This document shows, one piece after another, positions 8,378 to 16,642 of a DNA stretch of 34,291 bases (positions within the stretch are counted from its first letter, which is position 1; each line of letters begins with the position of its first letter). The stretch comes from Coriobacteriaceae bacterium AF08-21 (GTDB lineage Bacteria; Actinomycetota; Coriobacteriia; Coriobacteriales; Coriobacteriaceae). Location of the stretch: assembly GCA_027687465.1 (NCBI GenBank), contig JAQCQR010000023.1:279-34569 (forward strand). Reading direction: 5' to 3'. The position numbers were made by a program, and so were the translations under genes. The notes under the pieces are model-generated. The model was not told the DNA's origin. It ran no database searches and saw nothing but the letters and a program-made list of their open reading frames with translations.

Positions 8378-9351
8378 GAGGGGAATACCAGCTGACCGTA
8401 AGAACCAATAAAGTTCAAGTCAAACTCACCATTCGTCGAAACCTGACCATCATCCAAGGCAAAAGCGCCACAGGCAAAACCACGCTGCTGGACAGCCTTC
8501 GTGCATACGAAAACCTAGGAGCCCAAAGCGGGATAACCGTTAATTGCGCAGCCCACTGCCGCGTCATCGGCGGCATCGACTGGGAAGCACAACTCAGCCG
8601 CATCGATAACAGCATCGTGTTTGTGGACGATACGCAAAAATTCGTAAGGAGCCATGCATTCCAGCATGCAGCTCGACACAGTTCCAACTACTACGTCATC
8701 GTTGCAAGGGACGAATTGCCCCAGCTCCCCTATAGCGTGGATGAGATCTATGGCCTCAAAAACACCAACAGGGCAACAACAAAATATCCTGTCTACACGC
8801 GCACGTACACTTCTACCTACCGCATTTACGGAGACGAGCTCTACGATGGAGATCGGCCAGAAGAAGTCATCGTCGAAGACAGCAATGCCGGCTATGAGTT
8901 CTTTAAAGTCCTGTGCGCAAAAAGTAAAATTCGCTGCGTAAGTGCCGGTGGCAAATCAAACATATACGAAACCGCTCTGAGCTCCCCAGCCCAAAATTTG
9001 CTCGTAATTGCAGATGGGGCCGCTTTTGGGCCCGAGATGCCCTATGTCTATTCGCTCAGGAGATTTAAGAAGATCGAGCTCTTTTTGCCGGAATCGTTTG
9101 AATGGCTTGTGCTGAGATCGGGGCTCTTCAACGATGTCGAAACGCAAGACATGCTCCTTCATCCTGCCGATTTCATCGACTGCGAGAAGTTCTTCAGTTG
9201 GGAACAGTTCTTTACTAAACAGCTTAGGGAGCTGACCAGAGACAGCTACCTAGCCTATAGAAAAGAAGCTCTCAATCCCGCCTACCTACAGCAACATGAG
9301 CTCAACACGATTGCTGAATCGCTACCCAAACTCGGAATCACTTCGCGCTAG
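8374..9351 (+). CDS. P-loop ATPase paired with DUF4869, 325 aa
   Basis: The start is placed at the ATG overlapping the upstream stop (ATGA), with GAGGGAGG about 8 bases before it, rather than at 8353. Walker A is GKSATGKTT (residues 29-37) and a Walker B-like strand is IVFVDD (81-86). After residue 86, HAARHSSNYYVIVARDELPQ resembles the sensor region of compact ATPases. Residues 130-170 contain many Tyr/Thr in short strands, and the C-terminal half is mixed alpha/beta without a recognised domain. There is no membrane segment. The C-terminus meets the glycosyltransferase gene tail to tail, with a 4-base overlap at 9348-9351. The conserved-looking gene pair suggests a two-component system in which the ATPase controls the DUF4869 partner. 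That role is inference. Confidence 0.75.
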   Translation: MRGEYQLTVRTNKVQVKLTIRRNLTIIQGKSATGKTTLLDSLRAYENLGAQSGITVNCAAHCRVIGGIDWEAQLSRIDNSIVFVDDTQKFVRSHAFQHAARHSSNYYVIVARDELPQLPYSVDEIYGLKNTNRATTKYPVYTRTYTSTYRIYGDELYDGDRPEEVIVEDSNAGYEFFKVLCAKSKIRCVSAGGKSNIYETALSSPAQNLLVIADGAAFGPEMPYVYSLRRFKKIELFLPESFEWLVLRSGLFNDVETQDMLLHPADFIDCEKFFSWEQFFTKQLRELTRDSYLAYRKEALNPAYLQQHELNTIAESLPKLGITSR

Positions 9352-9402
9352 ATCGAGAGATACTCGCTCTCGCTGCTAAGATTCGGCCCCAACCACGGAT
9401 CG
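9262..9402. repeat. Intact copy of the junction repeated at 1383-1520
   Basis: The tail-to-tail junction of the ATPase and glycosyltransferase genes matches the fossil at 1383-1520 in the same orientation. About 50 of 72 bases agree from 9331 and 1443. On the minus strand the peptide DPWLGxNLSSESEY is shared. Confidence 0.55.
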
Positions 9403-11834
9403 CTTGTCAAGAAGAGCTCCGGCCAGTGTTGCATGAACAGCGCCTGTTCGCGCTTCCAGCGGCGCAGCTTTTCCTCGTTGGCCTCTTCCCTGCCGCGCGA
9501 GGTGAACTCATAGTGATACAGCTCGGCATAGGGCGTAAAGATGGTGCGGTAGCCGGCCTCCCACACGCGAAGGCAAAAGTCAGCGTCGTTAAAACCGACG
9601 GCGAATTCCTCGTTATAGCCGCCGACCTGCTCAAATACGTCGCGTCGCACCATCTGACAGGCGCCCGTCACGGCACTAAAGTTGCCCGGGCGCACAGCGC
9701 GGGCAAGATAGCCCTCGCGCTTTGCTGAGAAGTCCTGGTTGACATGGGCAAGTGCGCCGCGCACGCCAACCAAAATGCCGGCATGCTGCACCAGATGATC
9801 GGCAAAGTAGAGCTTGGCGCCCACCACGCCCGCATCGGGACGCTGCAGATACCCCATCATTTCTTCGATAAAATCGGGGCTTATGACCTCGGTATCGTTG
9901 TTCAGCAGCAGCAGGTAGTCGCCCTTGGCATGCTCCACACCAAAGTTGATGATCTGGGAGTAATTGAACTCACCCGGCCAGTACACAACGCGCGCGATGC
10001 CCTTGCCTTCGGATGCAGCAGCCACGCGTTCCGGCAGGGTTTCGTAATATGCAAACGTCTCCGGGGCTTCGCTGTTGTTCTCCACCAAGACGATCTCGTA
10101 ATTGGCATACGTGGCTTTCTGGGCGATCGACATCACACAGGCGTCGAGCGTCTCAATGTGATCCTTGGTCGGAATCACAATGCTCACCAGCGGCGCAGGC
10201 TCTGGCAGCGCATAGCGCATGCGGTAGACAAACGGTGCCTCGGTCTCCACGACCGTTCCGTGAACGCCCAGCGAGTCAAAGTGGCGCTGAAGGGCAAGGC
10301 GCCCGGCTTCAATAGCATACGGCTTGCTATCGGCAGAGCCATCGGCAGTTGAACCGGGATGCACGCGCCAGTGATACAGCACATGTGCAACGTGCTCAAA
10401 GCGCGCGCCGGCTGCAAGGCAGCGAAGCGTCAGGTCGTAATCCTGAGCGCCCGCGACGTCTTCTGGCGACATGCCAATACGATCGATGAGCGCCTTCTCC
10501 ACCATCAGGAAATGCGTCACGCAGTTATGGCTATAGAGCAGGTCGACGTTGAGCCGCGTCTTAAAGACCGGCTGGCCCCACTCCCCCGTTTTCTGGAACA
10601 TGTCCTCGTCGCAGAACAGGACCTGGGGACGCTCGCCCTTGGCAGCCTTGTTCAGCGCGGCAACATAGTGGAATAACGCGTCCGGTTCCAGAATGTCGTC
10701 ATGGTCCAAGAACGCGATGTAGTCGCCCGTCGCTTGTTCAATACCAGCGTTGGTGTTGACCACAATGCCGCCGTTGCCGGACAACTCGATGCGGCGAACG
10801 CGCTCGTCATTGGCGTCGGCCGCAAGATTAGACACCGCGTCCCATTCGGGCGAGGCATCCATCAGCAGCGATTCCCAGTTGTCATAGCTCTGGGCCAGCA
10901 CCGAGTCCAGCAGCTCGCGCAGGTAGACCCGATCGGTCTTGTAGCACGGCACCACAATGCTCACGAGCGGCCTATAGGCAAAGGCCGCCGAAGCGACACG
11001 CTGGCACGCCAAATCGCCCGGCTTTGCGCAATGCTGCTCAAACCAACGTCGATAAGCTGCGTCGTCTGCACGCGCGTCCTTCATACGGTTCCAGCTGTCG
11101 TCGACCATGCCGTTGTACAGGCGACCATCCATGGCGCAAAAACCGCTCTGGATCCGCTCTGTGGGATCGCTCGCAATCGCGACAAAATCCCGTATATCCT
11201 GAGGCATCTCAACGCTCAGATACGTTTTATTGACACGGCATCCATTCTGCTGCGGCACATCGACCTGCGATTCAAACACATGCACGGTGACATCGATGGC
11301 ATTCATATGCGTATCGAAGATCTGGAGCTCAGGTGCGCACTGGGGGTCTCCCGCCCAGGTAACCTCATAGCGCCACACCGCGCCGGCGTCTGCCGGCAAA
11401 TAGCGAATGGCATCGATCTCGTAGCGGCCGCAGTGTTCGCCACGCTGCGCATCGCGGATAAGCGCACACAGCGCAGGCTTTGCTTTGTAGTTAATCTTGG
11501 ATTCCAGCTTGGCCACGCGGCTATCGAGGCGAATGGAGCCCAACCTTTGGCCACCGGATGCAAAAACGACATCCATCGACGAGCCATCCAAAAACGGAAG
11601 CACCAAGACAGCGAGCTCGCGCTCGTAATCGGAAACGGAAGGGCAAAGCGCCAGCACACGGCCATGATCGACCGGGAGCACCAGCGACGGCACACAAGAA
11701 CCGCTCGTCGTCGCATGGGCAAACGCTTGAGAACCCTCCTGCTCAATAAGCGCGGCGACATCCTGACCGACATAGCGAAGCAGCACAAACAGACGGCCCT
11801 GACTGCGGCAAAGTGCCAAACGCTTGATACTCAT
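9348..11834 (-). CDS. Large glycosyltransferase with two GT2 domains, 828 aa
   Basis: Two family-2 glycosyltransferase domains follow an N-terminal region of about 290 residues with no recognised fold. The first domain starts at about residue 290 (PLVSIVVPCYKTD) and has a DHDD metal-binding motif at 377-380. The second starts at about 548 (PLVSIVIPTKDH), has NNDTE at 645-649 and carries the GxxQMVRRDVFEQVGGYNEE acceptor-loop region. This architecture is common in enzymes that extend rhamnose-rich or O-antigen-like polysaccharides at the inner face of the membrane. The sugar cannot be told from sequence. The ATG follows the stop of the upstream gene with no gap (TAG ATG), so it is the last gene of the five-gene operon. 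Its 3' end is also found as a fossil near 1.5 kb. Confidence 0.88.
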   Translation of the reverse strand: MSIKRLALCRSQGRLFVLLRYVGQDVAALIEQEGSQAFAHATTSGSCVPSLVLPVDHGRVLALCPSVSDYERELAVLVLPFLDGSSMDVVFASGGQRLGSIRLDSRVAKLESKINYKAKPALCALIRDAQRGEHCGRYEIDAIRYLPADAGAVWRYEVTWAGDPQCAPELQIFDTHMNAIDVTVHVFESQVDVPQQNGCRVNKTYLSVEMPQDIRDFVAIASDPTERIQSGFCAMDGRLYNGMVDDSWNRMKDARADDAAYRRWFEQHCAKPGDLACQRVASAAFAYRPLVSIVVPCYKTDRVYLRELLDSVLAQSYDNWESLLMDASPEWDAVSNLAADANDERVRRIELSGNGGIVVNTNAGIEQATGDYIAFLDHDDILEPDALFHYVAALNKAAKGERPQVLFCDEDMFQKTGEWGQPVFKTRLNVDLLYSHNCVTHFLMVEKALIDRIGMSPEDVAGAQDYDLTLRCLAAGARFEHVAHVLYHWRVHPGSTADGSADSKPYAIEAGRLALQRHFDSLGVHGTVVETEAPFVYRMRYALPEPAPLVSIVIPTKDHIETLDACVMSIAQKATYANYEIVLVENNSEAPETFAYYETLPERVAAASEGKGIARVVYWPGEFNYSQIINFGVEHAKGDYLLLLNNDTEVISPDFIEEMMGYLQRPDAGVVGAKLYFADHLVQHAGILVGVRGALAHVNQDFSAKREGYLARAVRPGNFSAVTGACQMVRRDVFEQVGGYNEEFAVGFNDADFCLRVWEAGYRTIFTPYAELYHYEFTSRGREEANEEKLRRWKREQALFMQHWPELFLTSDPWLGPNLSSESEYLSI

Positions 11835-12908
11835 CTACACTTCTCGCTTTCCCAGGGCGTTCGCCGCCATGCGCTTGCAGGCACCCAGGCGCCCAAACCT
11901 CAAGACGTCGTAATCGAACATGAGCTTTTTGCACTCACGGACATTGGGGGCCTTGCTGGTAAGCGCCGCGCGCACCATAGCAGCAACAGAAGGAGCGCAT
12001 AGTGCGAGCGCGGCATCGCCGCCCACAGCAGAATCGGCAAGCGCCGTGGCAACGGCAGCAAGCACCTTGCCGCAGTCCGAGCCCAGCAACCTGAGCGCAT
12101 CGTACAGCACCAGATCGCATAGGAAGTACGCCAGGTCATCGGCGTGCTGTACATCGAGATCGTCGCGCTGCCAGTCAGCCATCACCGCGGAGTAAATCTT
12201 CACGTGCTCCAGCAGTCGCGTCTCATCGTCATAGCGCATGGTGTCCATAAGTGAGCCTTTGCGCGCGACACGGTAGTCATACAGCTTGTTCGAGATAAGC
12301 GCGGTCTTGCGCGAACGACCGTACACGGCAAAATCGAAGACCTGGTCCTCGCCATACTTAACGGTTTCGTCGAACAGAATCCCGTTGTCCAGCAAAAAAA
12401 CGCGCTTGCAGGCAGTGCGCCATGCAAAGGGGCGAGACGCTTCCTTAAACAGCAGGTCGGAGCTATAGCCTTCAAACGACACATCGCGCGGGCTCAGCAC
12501 ATAGTTAAGCCACGGATACCCCGCCTTCAGCGGATACGGATTCGCACCAAAGGTCAAAACGTCGCAGCCCTCGCGCTCAAAGGCATCGACGATCACGCGG
12601 CATGCATCGGGCGTAAAGCGGTCGTCGGAATCCAAAAAAGCAACAATAGGCGCCGTGGACGCAGCGATACCCGCATTGCGGGCGCTCGACAGGCCGCCGT
12701 TGGGCTTATCGACCAGCGTAAAGCGCGCGTCCTTTTCGCAATAGGCAGCCGCAATATCGCGCGAACCGTCCGGCGAGCCATCGTTGACCAGCACGCCTTC
12801 CCAATCGGGCATGTCCTGCGCAAGCAGGGAGTCCAGGCACCAGGCCAGGCACTCCTCCACGTTATAGATAGGAACGACAACGGAAATCTTGGGGGTAGCC
12901 ATAGTCAC
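11835..12908 (-). CDS. GT2 family glycosyltransferase, 357 aa
   Basis: The N-terminal GT-A domain is complete: ISVVVPIYNVEECLAWCLDS (residues 8-27), VNDGSPDGS, the nucleotide-contact stretch NGGLSSARNAGIAAS and the metal-binding DSDDR. The C-terminal half includes FAWRTACKRVFLLDN and GEDQVFDFAVYGRS, typical of acceptor regions of bacterial polysaccharide GT2 enzymes. There is no membrane segment, so it probably works at the cytoplasmic face. It starts 6 bases after the stop of the previous gene and ends against the ATG of the next one, the tightest spacing in the operon. The donor and acceptor sugars are unknown. Confidence 0.88.
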   Translation of the reverse strand: MTMATPKISVVVPIYNVEECLAWCLDSLLAQDMPDWEGVLVNDGSPDGSRDIAAAYCEKDARFTLVDKPNGGLSSARNAGIAASTAPIVAFLDSDDRFTPDACRVIVDAFEREGCDVLTFGANPYPLKAGYPWLNYVLSPRDVSFEGYSSDLLFKEASRPFAWRTACKRVFLLDNGILFDETVKYGEDQVFDFAVYGRSRKTALISNKLYDYRVARKGSLMDTMRYDDETRLLEHVKIYSAVMADWQRDDLDVQHADDLAYFLCDLVLYDALRLLGSDCGKVLAAVATALADSAVGGDAALALCAPSVAAMVRAALTSKAPNVRECKKLMFDYDVLRFGRLGACKRMAANALGKREV

Positions 12909-12914
12909 TCGCTC

Positions 12915-14033
12915 CTACTGTGCGGCCGGAACGTCATCGGGATGTGGGTTGTCGCCGTAGGTACGCTGATACGTCAGCACGCGCCAGACCAGCGGCAGGC
13001 CGCCAATCTTAAAGTAATGCTTAAACGTATTGAGCTTGCCCGGCTTCTTAAAGCCAAAGCGCGAATCGATATAGGCGCGGGGCGACTTGATCATCAGGCG
13101 CAAGTCGGTCTCGCCACGCGGATCGAACAGCGACAGGTCAAAGCGACCGGCATCCCAATCGGACTTGAGCTCGGGAGAGGCCTTCTCCCAAAACTGCTCG
13201 CGCAACTCATCGACCAGGCGCTCATCATTCCAACGGTACGTATCGACCTTCATGCGCATTAAAATACCCTGAAGCTGAGCCTTAAGCTCGGGGCGTTCAT
13301 CCAAAAAGCGCTGCATCTCGGCATATTCGTCGCACACGCAAAACACCTTGTTGGGCGAATTAACGGAGCTCTTCTCGTTATCCTGGCGATAGCACAAAAT
13401 GGGGTCCGCGATAAACGCGGCACGCTCGGCGCAAGCCCAAACCTTAAAGTTAAAGCCTGCGTCCTGATACGAGGCACCCGGCGTGGGAAGGAACCGAATC
13501 TGATTGTCGTTGAGAAACTCGCGCCGATAGATAGCCGACCAAATGGAGGGTTTGCGGTAGAAGATGCCCGGGCGATCGACGGGGCGATACGCGGCGCCCG
13601 TCATATGCTCGTCGATGATCCCAAACAGCTCACGGCGCTCGCTGGGCGTGGACCAATACAGGTAAAAGTCGCCCTTTACCACATCGGCATGCTCAGCATC
13701 GGCCTTGGCGACCAGCTTTTGGAGCGAATCCTCAAACATAAAGTCGTCGGACTCAAGGATGCCCACGTACTCACCGCGTGCCATCTCCAGGCCGCGGTTC
13801 ATCGAGTCGCCGTAGCCACTATTGGCCTTGTCGATCATCTTCACACGAGAATCGCGCTCCATGTACTCGCGGATAATATCCGGCGAGCTATCGGTCGAGC
13901 CGTCGTTGATGCAAATGATCTCGATGTCCTCGAGCGTCTGCGCCACGGCGGAATCGAGGCACTCGCGCAGGTAGCGCTCAACATTGCAAATGGGAACGAG
14001 CAGCGAAACTTTAGGGGTATCAGAGTTCTGCAA
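12915..14033 (-). CDS. GT2 family glycosyltransferase, 372 aa (paralogue of the 15155-16258 gene)
   Basis: GT-A landmarks are VSLLVPICNVERYLRECLDS, ICINDGSTDSSPDI, ANSGYGDSMNRGLEMARGEY and ESDDF. The C-terminal part has KPSIWSAIYRREFL, LPTPGASYQDAGFNFKVWA and CYRQDNEKSSVNS. All of these recur with few changes in the product of 15155-16258, so the two genes are duplicates separated by another glycosyltransferase gene. The last third differs, which may mean different acceptors. The gene starts after a 74-base gap, the only sizeable gap in the operon. Confidence 0.88.
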   Translation of the reverse strand: MQNSDTPKVSLLVPICNVERYLRECLDSAVAQTLEDIEIICINDGSTDSSPDIIREYMERDSRVKMIDKANSGYGDSMNRGLEMARGEYVGILESDDFMFEDSLQKLVAKADAEHADVVKGDFYLYWSTPSERRELFGIIDEHMTGAAYRPVDRPGIFYRKPSIWSAIYRREFLNDNQIRFLPTPGASYQDAGFNFKVWACAERAAFIADPILCYRQDNEKSSVNSPNKVFCVCDEYAEMQRFLDERPELKAQLQGILMRMKVDTYRWNDERLVDELREQFWEKASPELKSDWDAGRFDLSLFDPRGETDLRLMIKSPRAYIDSRFGFKKPGKLNTFKHYFKIGGLPLVWRVLTYQRTYGDNPHPDDVPAAQ

Positions 14034-14107
14034 GAGAACCTCCTGTTGAATAGCGTGTAACAGGGTTATTTTAGCAGCCGAGTTGCGGCGGGCGGCAGCG
14101 CTTGGAA

Positions 14108-15148
14108 TTAGATAAAGCGCTCCAGGCAGGCTTTGAGACCACGAGTCGAAAGATAGAACAGCGTGGCATCTGCCATCGAAACACCCGAGGTCGCCGCAAC
14201 GAGCTTGTGGGCAACACGGCGAACGGCGCCCTTAGCGGGCATATCCGCCCACTTCGTTCCCAAAAACGTCGCGAGGTCCATGTTGACGCGAGCCGCCACG
14301 CGATGGAAGTCATCGGCATCCAAGCGCGCCAGGTCAAACACAATGAGGTCCAAAAACCAAGTTATCAGCTCGCCGGGACACAGGTCCAAAAGACCGTAGG
14401 CCGCCCAGTCCTCCAAGACCTCCTCGAGCATCCTCATGTGGGCGTCAAGCTTTTTGGCGCGCGCCTCGGCACTGTTGAACTCGTGCGTCGCCGATTCGCT
14501 CTCCATCACGTAGTGGTAGAACTTGTCCGGCATGACGACGGTCCTGCGGGCAAGCGCATAAGCCGCAAATTGGAAGACGACGTCCTCGCCCAAAGCCAAA
14601 CCGGGGGCGAAGCGAATGCCTTCGCGATTGAGCAGCTCGCGCGAAAAAGCCGCACGGCAGGCATAGGGCTGCGCATTCGAATGGAACAGCAGTTGGGGAT
14701 CGCGGGCGCCGAAGGTACCAGCTTTGGGGCTCATGAGTTGCTGGACGCGTTTGGGGGCAGCATCGGCAGGTTCACAGACGCCGCCAAAAACGGCGGCCTC
14801 GGCATCCGCAGACTCCATGGCATGCAACACGCGCTCGACCGTCTGGGCATCGATGTAATCGTCGGCGTCCACAAAAAAGACGGTCTCGCCCTCGGCGACA
14901 TCGATACCGGCATTTCGAGCACACGAAACGCCCGCGTTTTCCTGGTCAATCACCAGTACGCGATCGTCGGCCTGCGCGATCTGGCGCAACACGTTCAACG
15001 AATCATCAGTCGAACCGTCGTTGACGCAGACAACCTGAATCGAACACTCAGACTGGACCAACAGCGAATCAAGGCATCGCTGAATGGAGCGCGACGAATT
15101 GTAGACGGGAACGACAATGGTCGCTTTGGGGGTCAAAGTCTCTCCCAT
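14108..15148 (-). CDS. GT2 family glycosyltransferase, 346 aa
   Basis: The GT-A fold starts at ATIVVPVYNSSRSIQRCLDS and continues with VCVNDGSTDDSLNVL, ENAGVSCARNAGIDVAEGE and the metal site DADDY. The middle region contains ACRAAFSRELLNREGIRF and GEDVVFQFAAYALAR, similar in type to the product of 11835-12908 and unlike its immediate neighbours. Start ATG 15148 lies 6 bases downstream of the previous stop, showing cotranscription. No membrane segment or signal is seen. The specific sugar transferred is unknown. Confidence 0.87.
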   Translation of the reverse strand: MGETLTPKATIVVPVYNSSRSIQRCLDSLLVQSECSIQVVCVNDGSTDDSLNVLRQIAQADDRVLVIDQENAGVSCARNAGIDVAEGETVFFVDADDYIDAQTVERVLHAMESADAEAAVFGGVCEPADAAPKRVQQLMSPKAGTFGARDPQLLFHSNAQPYACRAAFSRELLNREGIRFAPGLALGEDVVFQFAAYALARRTVVMPDKFYHYVMESESATHEFNSAEARAKKLDAHMRMLEEVLEDWAAYGLLDLCPGELITWFLDLIVFDLARLDADDFHRVAARVNMDLATFLGTKWADMPAKGAVRRVAHKLVAATSGVSMADATLFYLSTRGLKACLERFI

Positions 15149-15154
15149 GTCGAC

Positions 15155-16258
15155 CTACCCCCTCAGCGATTCGATGAGGAAGGCAGCAACCACACCTGGG
15201 CCTCCAACCGAGGCGTAATACTTAGCACGCCCCAAGGCACCATCCGTCGCAAAACTCGGATGCTCGTCAACCCAGCCCTCAGGATCTTTGAGGATGGCAG
15301 CGAGATTTGCGCGCTTCCACGGCTTGAGATCGTCAAGCGAAAACTCCCCCGCGTCCAAGGCCGCTTGGAACTCCTTGCCCATCTGAACCAGGAACTCCTT
15401 ATAGAACTTAGGCGCCAAGCGCACGTAGTTCCACATGTACGAATCGTACTTAATGAGCTGATTGAACTTGAGCATGCGCGCGACGTCATCACTTGCGTGG
15501 TCGCGGGCATAATCCTCTCGAATCCAACGCTCAATCTCGGCATACTCGGTATTGACGCAAAAGACCTTAGCCGAAGAATTGACCGAGGAATTCTCGTTGT
15601 CCTGGCGATACGACAACACGGCATCATGCAGGTAAACAGCCTTATCGGCGCACGCGATCACCTTAAAGGCGAATGACGTGTCCTGAAAGGATGCCCCCGG
15701 AGTCGGCAGGAACTTAATGCCGTTGCGCTCAAGAAAATCGCGACGGTACACGGCCGACCAAATCGACGGCTTTTGCTTAAAGAACTGAGTCGTATCGCTC
15801 GGGTGCACCGGCTTGCCGCAATCCTGAGGTCTAAACATCTCGTGCAGCGAGCGGCGCTCCTCGGGCTTAGACCAGTAGAAATCAAAGTTCGCCTTCGCAA
15901 AGTCGGCATTATTGCTATCGGCGGCCGAGACAAGCTTTTCGAGTGCGTCGGGCGCCATAAAGTCATCGGACTCCAAGATGCCAACGTACTTGCCGCGCGC
16001 CATCTCCAGACCGCGGTTCATCGAGTCGCCGTAGCCGCTGTTGGCCTTGTCGATCATCTTGACGCGCCCATCGCGCTCCATATACTCGCGAACAATCGCC
16101 GGCGAGTTGTCGGTCGACCCGTCGTTAATGCAGATGATCTCAATATCCTTGAGCGTCTGCGCCAGGGCGGAATCGAGACACTCGCGCAGGTAGCGCTGAA
16201 CATTGTAAATGGGAATAAGCAGCGACAGAACAGGGCTGCCAGAGGCGTTAGTAGACAA
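15155..16258 (-). CDS. GT2 family glycosyltransferase, 367 aa, first gene of the operon
   Basis: The start is a TTG at 16258 with AAGGAG a few bases upstream on the minus strand; no ATG fits better. GT-A motifs are LSLLIPIYNVQRYLRECLDS, ICINDGSTDNSPAIV, ANSGYGDSMNRGLEMARGKY and ESDDF. The acceptor half has KPSIWSAVYRRDFL, LPTPGASFQDTSFAFKVIA and SYRQDNENSSVNS. Over the first 90 residues it is nearly the same as the 12915-14033 product, then diverges towards the C-terminus. It opens a five-gene glycosyltransferase operon (this gene to 9348). No polymerase, flippase or transporter is visible in the window, so the pathway must be completed elsewhere. Confidence 0.87.
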   Translation of the reverse strand: MSTNASGSPVLSLLIPIYNVQRYLRECLDSALAQTLKDIEIICINDGSTDNSPAIVREYMERDGRVKMIDKANSGYGDSMNRGLEMARGKYVGILESDDFMAPDALEKLVSAADSNNADFAKANFDFYWSKPEERRSLHEMFRPQDCGKPVHPSDTTQFFKQKPSIWSAVYRRDFLERNGIKFLPTPGASFQDTSFAFKVIACADKAVYLHDAVLSYRQDNENSSVNSSAKVFCVNTEYAEIERWIREDYARDHASDDVARMLKFNQLIKYDSYMWNYVRLAPKFYKEFLVQMGKEFQAALDAGEFSLDDLKPWKRANLAAILKDPEGWVDEHPSFATDGALGRAKYYASVGGPGVVAAFLIESLRG

Positions 16259-16323
16259 ATGTGCTCCTTAGGAAATACCTGTCGTTTCATGGTATCAAAG
16301 GGCCAGCGCACCAGCGGGCGTTT

Positions 16324-16329
16324 ATATAA
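16324..16329 (+). promoter_or_regulatory. Likely -10 element (TATAAT)
   Basis: A perfect TATAAT lies 42 bases before the ATG of the truncated frame at 16371. It could also serve the glycosyltransferase at 16643. No clear -35 box is seen at the right distance, so the call is moderate. Confidence 0.4.
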
Positions 16330-16370
16330 TCTATGGAGCTCACAGAGACAAACCGATAAGAAAGGACGTC

Positions 16371-16493
16371 ATGCAGCCCAAAGCCGCACGCAGCATACCC
16401 ATCGAAGCCTTGCGCTTAATCGCGGTCGCTGAAACGCTCGTGCTCTCAAGCAGTAATCAGCACATCAATGTTACGTATAGCAGTCACGTATAG
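16371..16493 (+). pseudogene. Truncated acyltransferase-like N-terminus, 40 codons
   Basis: An ATG with a good ribosome site (AAAGGA, 5 bases upstream) and a TATAAT promoter element opens a 40-codon frame. It reads RSIPIEALRLIAVAETLVL before running into the tandem repeat and a TAG. 'GIEALRLIA..' is the usual beginning of integral membrane acyltransferases that modify polysaccharides, and such genes often sit beside glycosyltransferases. Everything after the first helix is missing, so I read this as a deletion scar. A short match can mislead. Confidence 0.35.
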
Positions 16494-16498
16494 CAGTC
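16473..16498 (+). repeat. Tandem 13-bp direct repeat
   Basis: ACGTATAGCAGTC occurs twice back to back (16473-16485 and 16486-16498), at the point where the acyltransferase-like frame stops. It may mark a recombination or replication-slippage junction. Confidence 0.7.
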
Positions 16499-16642
16499 AC
16501 CTCGCCCGTGGCAGGTTCCTGCGTTTTATTCAAAGCTTGCCGTCAAGGTGCGCCGAGCCTTTACAATAGGACAGTCCCAAGGACGTATTCGATAGCTTCC
16601 GCGCAGCGCTCGCGCGCCGCGCGTGAAAGGATATATTGCCCC

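Noticed and set aside
10701..12002. A 433-codon plus-strand frame opposite the glycosyltransferases, and similar long frames at 14102-15676 and 15773-16432
   Set aside because: Antisense shadows of GT2 genes whose motifs are unambiguous.
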